Shown here: positions 40,219-49,078 of the stretch, in pieces | How the letters are laid out: the number at the start of each line of letters is the position of its first letter | Numbering within the stretch: position 1 is the stretch's first letter | From: Hoeflea sp. IMCC20628 | GTDB lineage: Bacteria; Pseudomonadota; Alphaproteobacteria; Rhizobiales; Rhizobiaceae | Direction: 5' to 3' | DNA length: 64,000 nt | Assembly (NCBI RefSeq): GCF_001011155.1 | Contig: NZ_CP011479.1 | Location: forward strand, 4,475,662-4,539,661 | Translations under genes and position numbers: made by a program | The notes under the pieces: model-generated | Seen by the model: the letters and a program-made list of their open reading frames with translations, nothing else | Told to the model about the DNA's origin: nothing | Database searches by the model: none

Positions 40219-41390
40219 TCTTGACTGATTTCCTGAGCCGGGCCGCTTCGGCGGAATTGGTCAGCCTGCGGCACGATCTTCACCGCAAGCCGGAGCTTTC
40301 GGGCGAAGAGCGGGATACTGCCGCCCGGATCGCAGCTGAACTTGAACGCTGCCGTCCTGACGAGATCCTCACGGGACTTGGCACGCATGGGGTGGCAGCT
40401 GTGTATGACAGTGGCGTCGATGGACCCACCGTGCTTTTCCGGTGCGAACTCGATGGACTGCCAATCACCGAAATATCCACCTTCGGGTGGCGCTCCGAGA
40501 TCGACGGCAAGGGCCATCTGTGCGGGCATGACGGGCATATGGCGATCATGTGCGGGCTTGCGGCACAGCTGGCCGAGAGCAGGCCCGCCCGCGGCCGGGT
40601 GGTGCTGTTGTTCCAACCCGCCGAGGAAACCGGGGCGGGGGCTGCGGATGTGATCGCCGACCAGCGGTTCGAGCGGATTCGCCCGGATTTCGCCTTTGCG
40701 CTTCACAATCTGCCGGGCCTGCCGCTGGGTTCGGTGGGTGTCCGGCCCGGTCCGTTCACCTTTGCATCGGAGGGATTGGCGATCAGGCTTTCGGGTCGCA
40801 CGTCGCATGCGGCTCAGCCCGAGGCGGGGCTGAGCCCGGCATCTGTTCTGGGCAGGCTCATGGAGGCGCTTCCTGGGCTTCCAGAAACCCTGGGCCACAC
40901 GCCGGGCCACTCGCTGGTCACGCTTTCACATGCGCGGCTCGGTGAGGCGGCTTTCGGGATATCCCCGGGCGAGGCCGACATCTGGGTGACCGTCCGCGCC
41001 ATTGATGACAGATTGCAGGCCGAACTGATGGGCGAAGCTGAGAAGCTTGCGCGACGGCTGGCCGAGGCCGGCGGTTTGGGTGTGGATTTTGACCATCACG
41101 AGAATTTCGCGGCCGGGCACAATGACGAGGCGGCCGTGGCAAGAATCGAAGCCGCAGCCACAGCACTTGGAGCGGACCGCGTCGTGGTCGGTGATCCTTT
41201 CCGCTGGTCCGAGGATTTTGGCCGTTTCGGTAGCGTGGCAAAGACCGGGCTGTTCGTGCTCGGATCGGGTGAGGATCATCCGCGGCTGCACAATCCCGAT
41301 TTTGACTTTCCCGACGAACTGATCGGGCCGGGAATTGCGATGTTCGAGTACATCATGCGGGATATCTGCGGAGCGCAGGCCCCGGACTGA
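40215..41390 (+). CDS. M20-family amidohydrolase
   Basis: A 391-residue metallohydrolase. Zinc/manganese ligands are in CGHDGHMAIM and PAEETGAGA, and the lid-domain pattern SGRTSHAAQPEAGLSP is typical of amino-acid amidohydrolases (IAA-amino-acid hydrolase, N-acyl amino acid and carboxypeptidase G-like). A final ligand is in HPRLHNPDFDFPDE. GTG 40215 overlaps the DUF1737 stop codon. Substrate unknown. Confidence 0.9.
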   Translation: MILTDFLSRAASAELVSLRHDLHRKPELSGEERDTAARIAAELERCRPDEILTGLGTHGVAAVYDSGVDGPTVLFRCELDGLPITEISTFGWRSEIDGKGHLCGHDGHMAIMCGLAAQLAESRPARGRVVLLFQPAEETGAGAADVIADQRFERIRPDFAFALHNLPGLPLGSVGVRPGPFTFASEGLAIRLSGRTSHAAQPEAGLSPASVLGRLMEALPGLPETLGHTPGHSLVTLSHARLGEAAFGISPGEADIWVTVRAIDDRLQAELMGEAEKLARRLAEAGGLGVDFDHHENFAAGHNDEAAVARIEAAATALGADRVVVGDPFRWSEDFGRFGSVAKTGLFVLGSGEDHPRLHNPDFDFPDELIGPGIAMFEYIMRDICGAQAPD

Positions 41391-41437
41391 CATTGTCCGG
41401 TTTCAGGGAGCAAAAAGGTGACGCGCGGGCTGGCGGA

Positions 41438-41860
41438 CTATTCCGCCCCGGCCTCGATGCGTTCCATGTCGTCGTCGGACAGGCCAAAATGATGACCGAT
41501 CTCGTGGATCAGGACATGGCTTATGATGTCTCCCAGTGTCTCGTCATTCTCGGCCCAGTAATCCAGGATTGGCCTTCTGTACAGCCAGATCCGATTGGCG
41601 AGTTTACCGGTTTCTATGGTGAAGCGCTCGCTCAGGCCCTGTCCCTCGAACAGGCCCAGCAGGTCAAACGGGGTTTCCAGACCCATGTCCTCGAAAATCT
41701 CGTCATCGGGAAAATCGGCGATGACAATCGCCAGATCGCCGGAGAGCTGGTGGAAATGCATGGGCAGTTGGGCGTAGGCGTCTATGGCGAGCGATTCAAA
41801 CTCGCCCAGAGAAGGCGCGTGCCGGTCCCGCCAATCCCCCGTCTGATCAATTCGCGCCAT
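41438..41860 (-). CDS. Zincin-fold metallopeptidase family protein (PF06262-type)
   Basis: A 140-residue protein with the metal motif HEIGHHFGLSDDDM near the C-terminus and acidic surroundings. This matches the small bacterial zincin-like family of unknown substrate. ATG 41860 follows AAAGGA; the extension to 41908 is not supported. It lies after a group of convergent genes. Confidence 0.85.
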   Translation of the reverse strand: MARIDQTGDWRDRHAPSLGEFESLAIDAYAQLPMHFHQLSGDLAIVIADFPDDEIFEDMGLETPFDLLGLFEGQGLSERFTIETGKLANRIWLYRRPILDYWAENDETLGDIISHVLIHEIGHHFGLSDDDMERIEAGAE

Positions 41861-41956
41861 GAAGTATCCTTTTGCCTGTGATGACCCGGCAAGGTCACGA
41901 CTGGTCATATAAGGCAGTTTGCCCGCGCTTTCGAGGGTTAGAATTTGGGGAACGCG

Positions 41957-42391
41957 TCAACGGCGCGGAATGTAGCGATCCGAGAGGCCGCGGATGATCT
42001 CGATGAGTACCGCGGTGAACACGCCAAAGGCCAAAAGCCCGTTGACGGCGACAAAACCCGAAAGAATGCGCCAGCCGTGCTCCACCACGACGTCGCCATA
42101 GCCGACGGTGCTGAATGAGACCATGGAGAAATAGACGGCTTCCTCGAGCGACGGGAAAACCTCGAGATAGTGAAACAGCAAGGCCCACATCCAGACGCAG
42201 ACGGTGTTGGCGAGCAGTATCATCACAACGGCGCTGGAGAGCAGTATGAAAAACTGCAAGATGCCGGGACGGTGGTCGGAATAGTTGGCTTCCGCCCTGC
42301 GCACGAGCCGGATGGTCAACAAAACAAAGGCAATCATCACCGCCGTGGAGGCCAGAATGGTCAAGGTGCCGATGATGAGTTCCGAGAGCAT
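41957..42391 (-). CDS. Two-transmembrane potassium channel family protein
   Basis: A 144-residue protein with three hydrophobic segments and the pore filter STVGYGDV between the last two. That is the selectivity-filter signature TVGYGD of K+ channels. There is no cytoplasmic RCK domain. Start ATG 42391 begins MLSELIIGTL; a longer in-frame start overlaps a tRNA gene and is rejected. Confidence 0.88.
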   Translation of the reverse strand: MLSELIIGTLTILASTAVMIAFVLLTIRLVRRAEANYSDHRPGILQFFILLSSAVVMILLANTVCVWMWALLFHYLEVFPSLEEAVYFSMVSFSTVGYGDVVVEHGWRILSGFVAVNGLLAFGVFTAVLIEIIRGLSDRYIPRR

Positions 42392-42592
42392 GGTTGGTTG
42401 TTCCGGTGCTGGTTCATGGCGAGTGTCGGCAAGTTTCTTGCCGAGCGCGTTGACCGGGATCAAATCGTCCTGACGGGTTGAGTTGTCACGTGGGGTGCGT
42501 GTGGCTCGCCTGAAGCAAACCAAAACAGCCACGGTGCTCTCGCACTGGCCGTCAAAAAAACCAGTTTCATAACTTGTAGAGTGTCGAGAAAC

Positions 42593-42667
42593 TGGAGCGG
42601 GCGAGGCGATTCGAACGCCCGACCCCAACCTTGGCAAGGTTGTGCTCTACCCCTGAGCTACGCCCGC
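42593..42667 (-). tRNA. tRNA-Gly (GCC anticodon)
   Basis: The minus strand folds as a tRNA: acceptor arms GCGGGCG and CGCCCGC, D-arm with AGCTCAGGGGTAGAGC, anticodon stem CAACC/GGTTG around loop TTGCCAA (anticodon GCC), and T-loop GTTCGAATC. CCA is encoded. A 75-nt gene; the D-loop is short as is usual for tRNA-Gly. Confidence 0.95.
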
Positions 42668-42977
42668 TCATCATCAGACCCGTGGGTGGGTGGGTCTGCG
42701 ATCCGTTCCCAATAGGCCCGGACCGGCGCTATATGGCGCAACCTGCTTTCAATTGCAACAGGGAATTTCAGGTCACCTGCATCGAATTGCCAGCCGGGTC
42801 CGGCGGCAGGCGATGTCAGCCGGGTTCAATTGCCAAAGTCGATGTGGTCCGGTTTGGAATTGACGGCATTGCACAGACCGGCCGGGTTGCCTATCAAGGA
42901 CGTCAAACCGGCTGGAACGGTACGATTTTATGCCGCTTTTGCCATCAAGTTTCCTGTTTAAGAAAAAGATCGCCTCC
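42668..42977. other. 310-bp stretch between tRNA-Gly and the prolyl-tRNA editing gene
   Basis: No supported gene. It should contain the tRNA-Gly promoter on the minus strand and that of the editing-protein gene on the plus strand, but I see no clear match. A G-rich run GTGGGTGGGTGGGTC (about 42680-42695) lies close to the tRNA 5' end. Confidence 0.35.
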
Positions 42978-43475
42978 ATGCCCAAAACCCGCGAAGAGCT
43001 GTTTGACTGCCTTGATGCACTGGGAATCTCCCATTCGACAATCGAGCATGCGCCGGTGTTCACCGTCGCCGAATCAATGGGTTTGCGGGATGAGATCCCT
43101 GGGGGGCACACCAAGAACCTTTTTCTCAAGGACAAGAAGGGTGCCTATTTTCTTGTCACGCTCGAGGAAAATGCCGAGGTCAATCTCAAATCGATTCATA
43201 CGCTGATCGGCGCCAGCGGCCGGGTTTCGTTTGGAAAACCCGAGGCGCTGATGGAAAAGCTCGGGGTGGCGCCGGGATCGGTGACGATATTCTGCGCGAT
43301 CAACGACCCGCAGCACGAGGTGACAATCGTCATTGACGCACCGCTGCTGGATTACGACGTTGTGAACGCCCATCCATTGCGCAATGATGCAACCACATCC
43401 ATCGGACGCGAAGATCTGAAGCGGTTCTTGAGCCATACCGGTCATGAACCGCTGATCTTGAAAGTCTCGACCTAA
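42978..43475 (+). CDS. ProX-like prolyl-tRNA editing (YbaK/EbsC) protein
   Basis: A 165-residue free-standing editing domain that hydrolyses mischarged tRNA-Pro (Ala-tRNA-Pro or Cys-tRNA-Pro in characterised members). The key pattern HTKNLFLKDKKGAYFLV contains the conserved lysine, and the C-terminal substrate-pocket segment with HPLRNDATTSIGREDLKRFL is also typical. Start ATG 42978 lacks a strong ribosome-binding site; a 16-residue in-frame extension to 42930 is possible. Confidence 0.87.
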   Translation: MPKTREELFDCLDALGISHSTIEHAPVFTVAESMGLRDEIPGGHTKNLFLKDKKGAYFLVTLEENAEVNLKSIHTLIGASGRVSFGKPEALMEKLGVAPGSVTIFCAINDPQHEVTIVIDAPLLDYDVVNAHPLRNDATTSIGREDLKRFLSHTGHEPLILKVST

Positions 43476-43525
43476 AACACGACGTTAAACACAGACATCT
43501 TTTTAGCAGTTACGGAATCAGACCC

Positions 43526-44515
43526 ATGAGCGACTTTGACAATCCCTACGCCCCGTCTCAAGGCGGCCAGATGAGCGGTACGGTGACTTTCGGCGACAAG
43601 CCCAAACCCGCTGCCGGTGCAGGCGCGGGTCAAGGCGAGCTGATTTCGGACACCACCACGGCGGGCTTTGCCGAGGATGTGATCAAGGCTTCTCAGGCGG
43701 TGACGATCCTGGTGGATTTCTGGGCACCCTGGTGCGAGCCGTGCAAGACACTGACGCCGATCATTGAAAAAGTGGTCCGCGAATCAAATGGCCGGGTCAA
43801 GCTGGTCAAGCTCAACATTGAAGATCACCCGGCCATTCCCGGACAGATGGGCATCCAGTCGATTCCCTCTGTGGTCGCCTTTGCCGGTGGCAAGCCGGTC
43901 GACGGCTTCATGGGCGCCCTGCCAGAAAGCCAGATTCGCGACTTCATCGAGAAAGTCGCCGGTCCTGCAGCCGACACGTCGGCGGAAGAGCAGATTGCTC
44001 TGGTGCTGACCCAGTCACGCGAAGCGCTTGCCGCGGGTGATGTGGAGAAGGCTGCGCAAGGGTTTGGCGCCATTTTGCAGATGGATCAGGGCCATGCCGG
44101 TGCTGCCGCCGGAATGGCCGGTTGCATGCTGGCTGCGGGCGAGCTTGACCGTGCGGAACAATTGCTCTCGGTGATCACTGAAGAGGACCGCAAGGATCTG
44201 GAAGTTGCTTCCGTCGTCAAGCGGCTGGAAATGGCGCGGGAAGTCGCCAGTCTCGGTGATCCCGTCGAGCTTGAAGCCCGGCTTGCCGCCGATCCGGCCG
44301 ATCATGCGGCGCGGCTGCAATTTGCCAAGATTCTCAATGCGCGCGGCGAGCGGGAAGCTGCTGCCGACGAGTTGTTCACCATCATGCGCAAGGACCGTGC
44401 CTGGGAAGACGAAGGCGCGCGCAAGGCGTTGCTGGAGTTTTTCGAGGCCTGGGGTCCGATGGATCCGGCGACCTTGTCAGCGCGACGGAAATTGTCGTCG
44501 CTGCTGTTTTCCTGA
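43526..44515 (+). CDS. cnoX: CnoX-like thioredoxin with TPR domain
   Basis: A 329-residue fusion of a thioredoxin domain and a C-terminal TPR-like region (E. coli YbbN/CnoX architecture). The motif WAPWCEPCK has both cysteines (Cys70 and Cys73), so a redox function is possible, unlike in E. coli CnoX, where one is replaced by serine. The first 25 residues are flexible. CnoX is a chaperedoxin that passes substrates to GroEL; the assignment is by architecture. Next gene after 83 bp encodes a Lon-substrate domain protein. Confidence 0.88.
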   Translation: MSDFDNPYAPSQGGQMSGTVTFGDKPKPAAGAGAGQGELISDTTTAGFAEDVIKASQAVTILVDFWAPWCEPCKTLTPIIEKVVRESNGRVKLVKLNIEDHPAIPGQMGIQSIPSVVAFAGGKPVDGFMGALPESQIRDFIEKVAGPAADTSAEEQIALVLTQSREALAAGDVEKAAQGFGAILQMDQGHAGAAAGMAGCMLAAGELDRAEQLLSVITEEDRKDLEVASVVKRLEMAREVASLGDPVELEARLAADPADHAARLQFAKILNARGEREAAADELFTIMRKDRAWEDEGARKALLEFFEAWGPMDPATLSARRKLSSLLFS

Positions 44516-44598
44516 GTGCTTGATTTACAGCCGGCCACTTGAGAATTCTCCGCTCCGCCCCACATTTTGCAGTACAGTAATCATCAGGGCGTACAAGC

Positions 44599-45276
44599 AT
44601 GCAGGTCGGTAACAAATCCTATCGGAGCGAGGCGGACATACCGGGGAAAATTCCGGTATTCCCGTTGTCTGGCGCGTTGCTCCTGCCGGGGGCGCAGCTG
44701 CCTCTTAATATTTTTGAACCTCGCTATCTGGCCATGTTTGACGATGCGCTGAGTTCAAACCGGTTGGTTGGCGTCATTCAGCCCGCGCTGTCTGAAGGCG
44801 CTGCCGGCCAGTCTCCAGTGGAAGATCTGTGCCGTATCGGATGTCTGGGGCGAATTACCTCCTTTGCGGAAACCGGTGACGGCAGATATGTCATATCGCT
44901 GAGCGGGATCTGCCGGTTCAGGGTGATCGAAGAGATGGATAAGGGCCGCAAGCCTTACCGGATTTGTGGCATTTCACCGTTTCTGGGCGATCTTGTCACA
45001 GGCGACAGCGGTGCCGGGGTAGACCGAGGCGCCTTGCTTGAAAGCTTCAAGGCCTATCTCGAAGCCAACAGTCTGGAAGCCGACTGGAGTTCGGTGGAAC
45101 GCGCGAGTACCGAAACACTGGTCAATTCCCTGTCGATGATGTCGCCCTATGGGCCGGCAGAGAAACAGGCCTTGCTGGAAGCCGATGACCTGAAAACACG
45201 CGCTGAAACCCTGATTGCCATCACCGAGATTGCCTTGGCGCGCGATTCGGATGAGAATGGGCATGTCCTGCAGTAG
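44599..45276 (+). CDS. LON-substrate-binding-domain protein
   Basis: A 225-residue protein resembling the N-terminal domain of Lon protease: IPVFPLSGALLLPGAQLPLNIFEPRYLAMFDDAL is diagnostic. There is no ATPase or protease domain. Its role is unknown; possibly a free-standing substrate adaptor. It is followed 15 bp later by a Trm112-like gene, and preceded by cnoX. The three are probably co-transcribed. Confidence 0.88.
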   Translation: MQVGNKSYRSEADIPGKIPVFPLSGALLLPGAQLPLNIFEPRYLAMFDDALSSNRLVGVIQPALSEGAAGQSPVEDLCRIGCLGRITSFAETGDGRYVISLSGICRFRVIEEMDKGRKPYRICGISPFLGDLVTGDSGAGVDRGALLESFKAYLEANSLEADWSSVERASTETLVNSLSMMSPYGPAEKQALLEADDLKTRAETLIAITEIALARDSDENGHVLQ

Positions 45277-45291
45277 GCGTCTCCCCAGATC

Positions 45292-45513
45292 ATGAAAAAC
45301 AATAATGAAATTGCCAAGAGCACCCGTTCAGCCGGTTCCGTTGATGTCAAAATGCTCGAGTTGCTGGTGTGCCCGCTGACCTATGGGTCGTTGACGTTTG
45401 ACCCCGACACGGAAGAACTGATTTCGAAGCGGGCCAAACTCGCCTATCCGGTGCGTGACGGCATTCCGATCATGCTGGTCTCGGAAGCGCGGCAACTGCC
45501 TGAAGATGGATAG
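45292..45513 (+). CDS. Trm112-family small protein
   Basis: A 73-residue protein with [16 protein letters not shown] and [18 protein letters not shown], the core of the Trm112 (YcaR/UPF0434) family. Trm112 partners activate methyltransferases in eukaryotes. Here only one of the usual zinc-ligand cysteines is kept, so zinc binding is unlikely; I recall the same in other alphaproteobacteria. The first 20 residues are a low-complexity extension. Confidence 0.85.
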   Translation: MKNNNEIAKSTRSAGSVDVKMLELLVCPLTYGSLTFDPDTEELISKRAKLAYPVRDGIPIMLVSEARQLPEDG

Positions 45514-45562
45514 ACCCGAACGGCCCTGGCTGTGATGGCCAGATCAAAAAAGGTGAGGCCCC

Positions 45563-46135
45563 GTGTCCAAGAAGGGCGATCAAAGGCGTGAAGCCATCGT
45601 CGCGGCCGCTGCACGGTTGTTCTGGGAGCGAGGATTTTCCGCAACCAGCATAGCCGATATAGCCGGTGGCGCGGATGTGCCGCAGGGCAACATGTTTTAC
45701 TATTTCCGCACCAAGGCAGAACTGGCCCAGGCGGTTGCCGATGTGTTTGTCGAGGGGACCCAATCATTGGTCACCGAGGCAGAGGCCGCGTCTCCCGACC
45801 CGCGTGAGCGCATCCGGTTCCTGCTGCGGCGTTTGGGCCAGTCCAACCGCAGCCGGGTCGATAATGGCTGTCCAATCAGTGCTGCGGTGCGGGACTTTCG
45901 ACGGACCGTGCCGGAAGCATCAGCTCGCGCCGGCCAGAGTTTCGAGTTGCTGGTCAGTTTCATTGCCCGCGAATTGCAGAAAACCGGTCCGCGGCCGTCG
46001 ATTGCCATGGCGCGGGCCCGCGCGGTGGTGATCGAGTGGCAAGGCGGAATAGCGCTGGCGCATGCTTTCAACGACATGACCGTGCTGGCCGAAAGCTTGC
46101 GCCGGGCCGAGCGAAGCCTGCAAATCGGATCATGA
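45563..46135 (+). CDS. TetR/AcrR-family transcriptional regulator
   Basis: A 190-residue regulator with the N-terminal helix-turn-helix (AARLFWERGFSATSIADIAGGADVPQGNMFYYFRTKAEL). The C-terminal ligand-binding domain is unassigned. GTG 45563 follows AGGTGAGG. It converges on the UbiH-family gene, so it does not obviously control an adjacent divergent gene. Confidence 0.9.
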   Translation: MSKKGDQRREAIVAAAARLFWERGFSATSIADIAGGADVPQGNMFYYFRTKAELAQAVADVFVEGTQSLVTEAEAASPDPRERIRFLLRRLGQSNRSRVDNGCPISAAVRDFRRTVPEASARAGQSFELLVSFIARELQKTGPRPSIAMARARAVVIEWQGGIALAHAFNDMTVLAESLRRAERSLQIGS

Positions 46136-46148
46136 ACCGTTCCAGGTT

Positions 46149-47375
46149 TCAGATTGTCTCGCCGCGCAACAGCCGCGGGCCGGAGGCGTCGGGAATGCCT
46201 GCCGCCTGCTTGATGAAATAGCTCTTCATCGCCGGCATTCTGTCAACAAGACCGAGACCAAAATCCCGAATCAGCCGCAAAGGCGTTATGTCATTGGAAA
46301 ACATCCGGGTCAGGATGTCGCTGGTCAGGCCCATTCTGACCGTGTCAAAGCGGCGCCAAGTCTGGTAGCGCTCGAGAACCGTCATGGCGCCGATATCGAG
46401 ACCAAGCCGGTGCGCGTCGACAATGGTTTCGGCCAGCGCTGCGACATCGCGGAACCCCAGATTGAGCCCCTGGCCGGCCACCGGGTGGATGCCGTGGGCG
46501 GCATCACCGGCGAGCGCCAGTCTGGGCCGGACGAATTCCCGGGCCAGCGTCAGTCCGAGCGGAAATGCCTTGCGGCCTCCCTCGACACGAAGCGCGCCAA
46601 GATGATGCCCGAAACGGCGCTCAAGCTCGGCTTCAAAGACGAAATCGTCCTCTGCCAGAAGCCTTTTGGCCGCGCCCGTCCGCTCGGTCCAGACCAGCGA
46701 TGAGCGGTTGCCCGTCAAGGGCAGGATGGCGAAGGGGCCCGATGGCATGAAATGCTCTTCGGCGCGGCCATTGTGCGGGCGCTCGTGGGCGACGGTGGCG
46801 ACAATTCCGGACTGGCCGTATTCCCAGCGCTGCACCTTGATGCCGGCCATGTCGCGCAACATCGAATTGACGCCGTCGGCGGCGACCACCAGCCTAGCTT
46901 CAAACACTCGCCCGCCGGCGGTTTCAACGCGGCCCAGTTGATCGGTAAAGGTCAGCGCGGTTGCGGCGGCAGACTGGTAAATCGGCAGGCCTGCTTCGGC
47001 GGCCTTGGCGCGCAGGGCTGCGACCATGGTGACATTGGGCACCATATGGGCGAAGGGTTCGCCATCTTCAATTTCGCCGCCAAAGGTCAGGAATACCGGC
47101 CGGACCGGATCGGAGGTGCGCGAATCAGTCACGACCATCTCGTTGATGGCTTGGGCTTCGGGCTCGATCGATGACCAGACATCAAGCGTTGTCAGCAGCT
47201 TTTTGGCGCCGGCTGCAATCGCCGAAGCGCGTTGATCCTTGCGCCAGACCTCTGCGGGTGCGGCGTCGATGACGGCGATGTTGAGTGACGGCGTCGCAAG
47301 TTTTATCGCAAGGGCCGCCGAGATGCCGACATAGCCGGCGCCGCAAACCAAAATATCCAAAGTCTCAGTCGTCAA
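46149..47375 (-). CDS. UbiH/UbiF-family FAD-dependent hydroxylase
   Basis: A 408-residue flavoprotein monooxygenase, of the family that hydroxylates the ubiquinone ring. Motifs are the N-terminal FAD-binding LDILVCGAGYVGISAALAI, the central RLVVAADGVNS, and the C-terminal LAGDAAHGIHPVAGQGLNLG FAD motif. The start is TTG 47375, with GGAAGGA upstream; the first ATG at 47417 also lies in frame but gives an unnatural N-terminus. Which ring position is modified is not clear from sequence. Confidence 0.88.
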   Translation of the reverse strand: MTTETLDILVCGAGYVGISAALAIKLATPSLNIAVIDAAPAEVWRKDQRASAIAAGAKKLLTTLDVWSSIEPEAQAINEMVVTDSRTSDPVRPVFLTFGGEIEDGEPFAHMVPNVTMVAALRAKAAEAGLPIYQSAAATALTFTDQLGRVETAGGRVFEARLVVAADGVNSMLRDMAGIKVQRWEYGQSGIVATVAHERPHNGRAEEHFMPSGPFAILPLTGNRSSLVWTERTGAAKRLLAEDDFVFEAELERRFGHHLGALRVEGGRKAFPLGLTLAREFVRPRLALAGDAAHGIHPVAGQGLNLGFRDVAALAETIVDAHRLGLDIGAMTVLERYQTWRRFDTVRMGLTSDILTRMFSNDITPLRLIRDFGLGLVDRMPAMKSYFIKQAAGIPDASGPRLLRGETI

Positions 47376-47506
47376 GATCCCGATCCTTCCAATCGCGCCG
47401 ATTCTGCAATGCTCAGGCATTAGGGTGAAGCGCGGACTTTGCAGCGGCGTCCAGACACCGTATACCGCATGTTCGTCGTCCAGCCCACCTCCGCGAAAGA
47501 ACCAAA

Positions 47507-48385
47507 ATGTCGCGTACCGCTCCCACCGCCATGGAACAACTTGTTTCCATTCTCGACCTCGAGCCGCTTGAACAGGATTTGTTCCGCGGAACAAGCCCAC
47601 AGGTCGGCTGGCAGCGCGTATTTGGCGGTCAGGTGATCGGCCAGGCGCTGGTCGCGGCGCAACGCACTGTCGCGGCAGACCGCCTGGTGCATTCGCTGCA
47701 TGGCTATTTCATGCGGCCCGGCGATCCCGAAGCGCCGATCATCTATGAAGTTGACCGGATCCGCGACGGCCTGAGTTTTGCGACCCGTTCGGTGGTGGCA
47801 ATCCAGCACGGCAAGGCCATTTTCTCGCTGTCGGCATCGTTCCAGAAGGAAGAGGATGGGCTTGAACATCAGGCGCCAATGCCTGATGTCACGGCGCCGG
47901 AGGACTTGCCGGGCAAGGAAGAAATGCGGGAAGCATTTCTGACCGGGGCGCCGGACCATATTCGCAACTACTGGGAACGGGACCGTCCGATTGAAGTGCG
48001 GCCCCTGTCGCTGGAGCATTATATCTCCGACCGCAAGCTCGAGGCCGAGCAGAAGGTCTGGATACGCACCACCGGCCCGGTGCCGGATGACCGGATTATC
48101 CAGGCGGCGATCCTGGCCTATCTGTCCGATATGACGCTGCTCGACACGGCGCTGTTCGCGCATGGCAAATCGGTGTTCGATCGCAGCCTTCAGGTGGCCA
48201 GCCTTGACCACGCGATGTGGTTTCACCGGCCCTGCAAGCTGGATGACTGGCTGCTCTACAGCATGGATTCACCCAATTCCAATGGCGCGCGCGGCTTTAC
48301 GCGTGGCAGCCTCTATCAGCGTGACGGAAAGCTGATTGCGTCGGTAGCGCAAGAAGGTTTGATCCGGAGCCGAACCAAAGCCTAA
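47507..48385 (+). CDS. tesB: Acyl-CoA thioesterase II
   Basis: Hydrolyses medium- and long-chain acyl-CoA to the free acid. The 292-residue double-hotdog protein has the TesB features QRVFGGQVIGQALVAAQRTV, RLVHSLHGYFMRPGDP and the C-terminal domain with SLDHAMWFHRPCKLDDWLLY, with catalytic aspartate in the second domain. Start ATG 47507 (MSRTAPTAM) or ATG 47531. Divergent from ubiH-like gene. Confidence 0.95.
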   Translation: MSRTAPTAMEQLVSILDLEPLEQDLFRGTSPQVGWQRVFGGQVIGQALVAAQRTVAADRLVHSLHGYFMRPGDPEAPIIYEVDRIRDGLSFATRSVVAIQHGKAIFSLSASFQKEEDGLEHQAPMPDVTAPEDLPGKEEMREAFLTGAPDHIRNYWERDRPIEVRPLSLEHYISDRKLEAEQKVWIRTTGPVPDDRIIQAAILAYLSDMTLLDTALFAHGKSVFDRSLQVASLDHAMWFHRPCKLDDWLLYSMDSPNSNGARGFTRGSLYQRDGKLIASVAQEGLIRSRTKA

Positions 48386-48431
48386 TATTTAGGCGAACTG
48401 TATTAATTGCCTAATAAATAGACTGTTGCGT

Positions 48432-48445
48432 TGCAGCATGCTGCA
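48432..48445. promoter_or_regulatory. Perfect 14-bp palindrome upstream of the first sigma-54 promoter
   Basis: TGCAGCATGCTGCA is fully self-complementary and lies about 65 bp upstream of the -24 element. Position suits an activator site such as NtrC, but the spacing is shorter than the usual NtrC consensus, so the binding protein is uncertain. Confidence 0.35.
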
Positions 48446-48509
48446 CGACTGAATTCCTGTGTTCTAATTTCCCATAATTTATCAATGGCCTGGCCGATCT
48501 ATTTCAAAC

Positions 48510-48525
48510 TGGCACGACTCTTGAA
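48510..48525 (+). promoter_or_regulatory. Sigma-54-type promoter of glnK1-amtB1
   Basis: TGGCACG-N4-TTGAA matches the -24/-12 consensus TGGCACG-N4-TTGC[AT] except for the C. It lies about 90 bp upstream of the glnK1 ATG. A 14-bp palindrome CCGACACGTGTCGG follows in the leader (48548-48561). Confidence 0.65.
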
Positions 48526-48577
48526 TTCGTTTTGTTCAGGCAGGCGTCCGACACGTGTCGGGGCGCCAGTCATTAGG

Positions 48578-49078
<501 letters not shown>

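Noticed and set aside
42631-43206. 191-codon plus-strand frame covering the tRNA end and the editing gene
   Set aside because: Overlaps a tRNA and the editing protein in a different frame; low-complexity composition.
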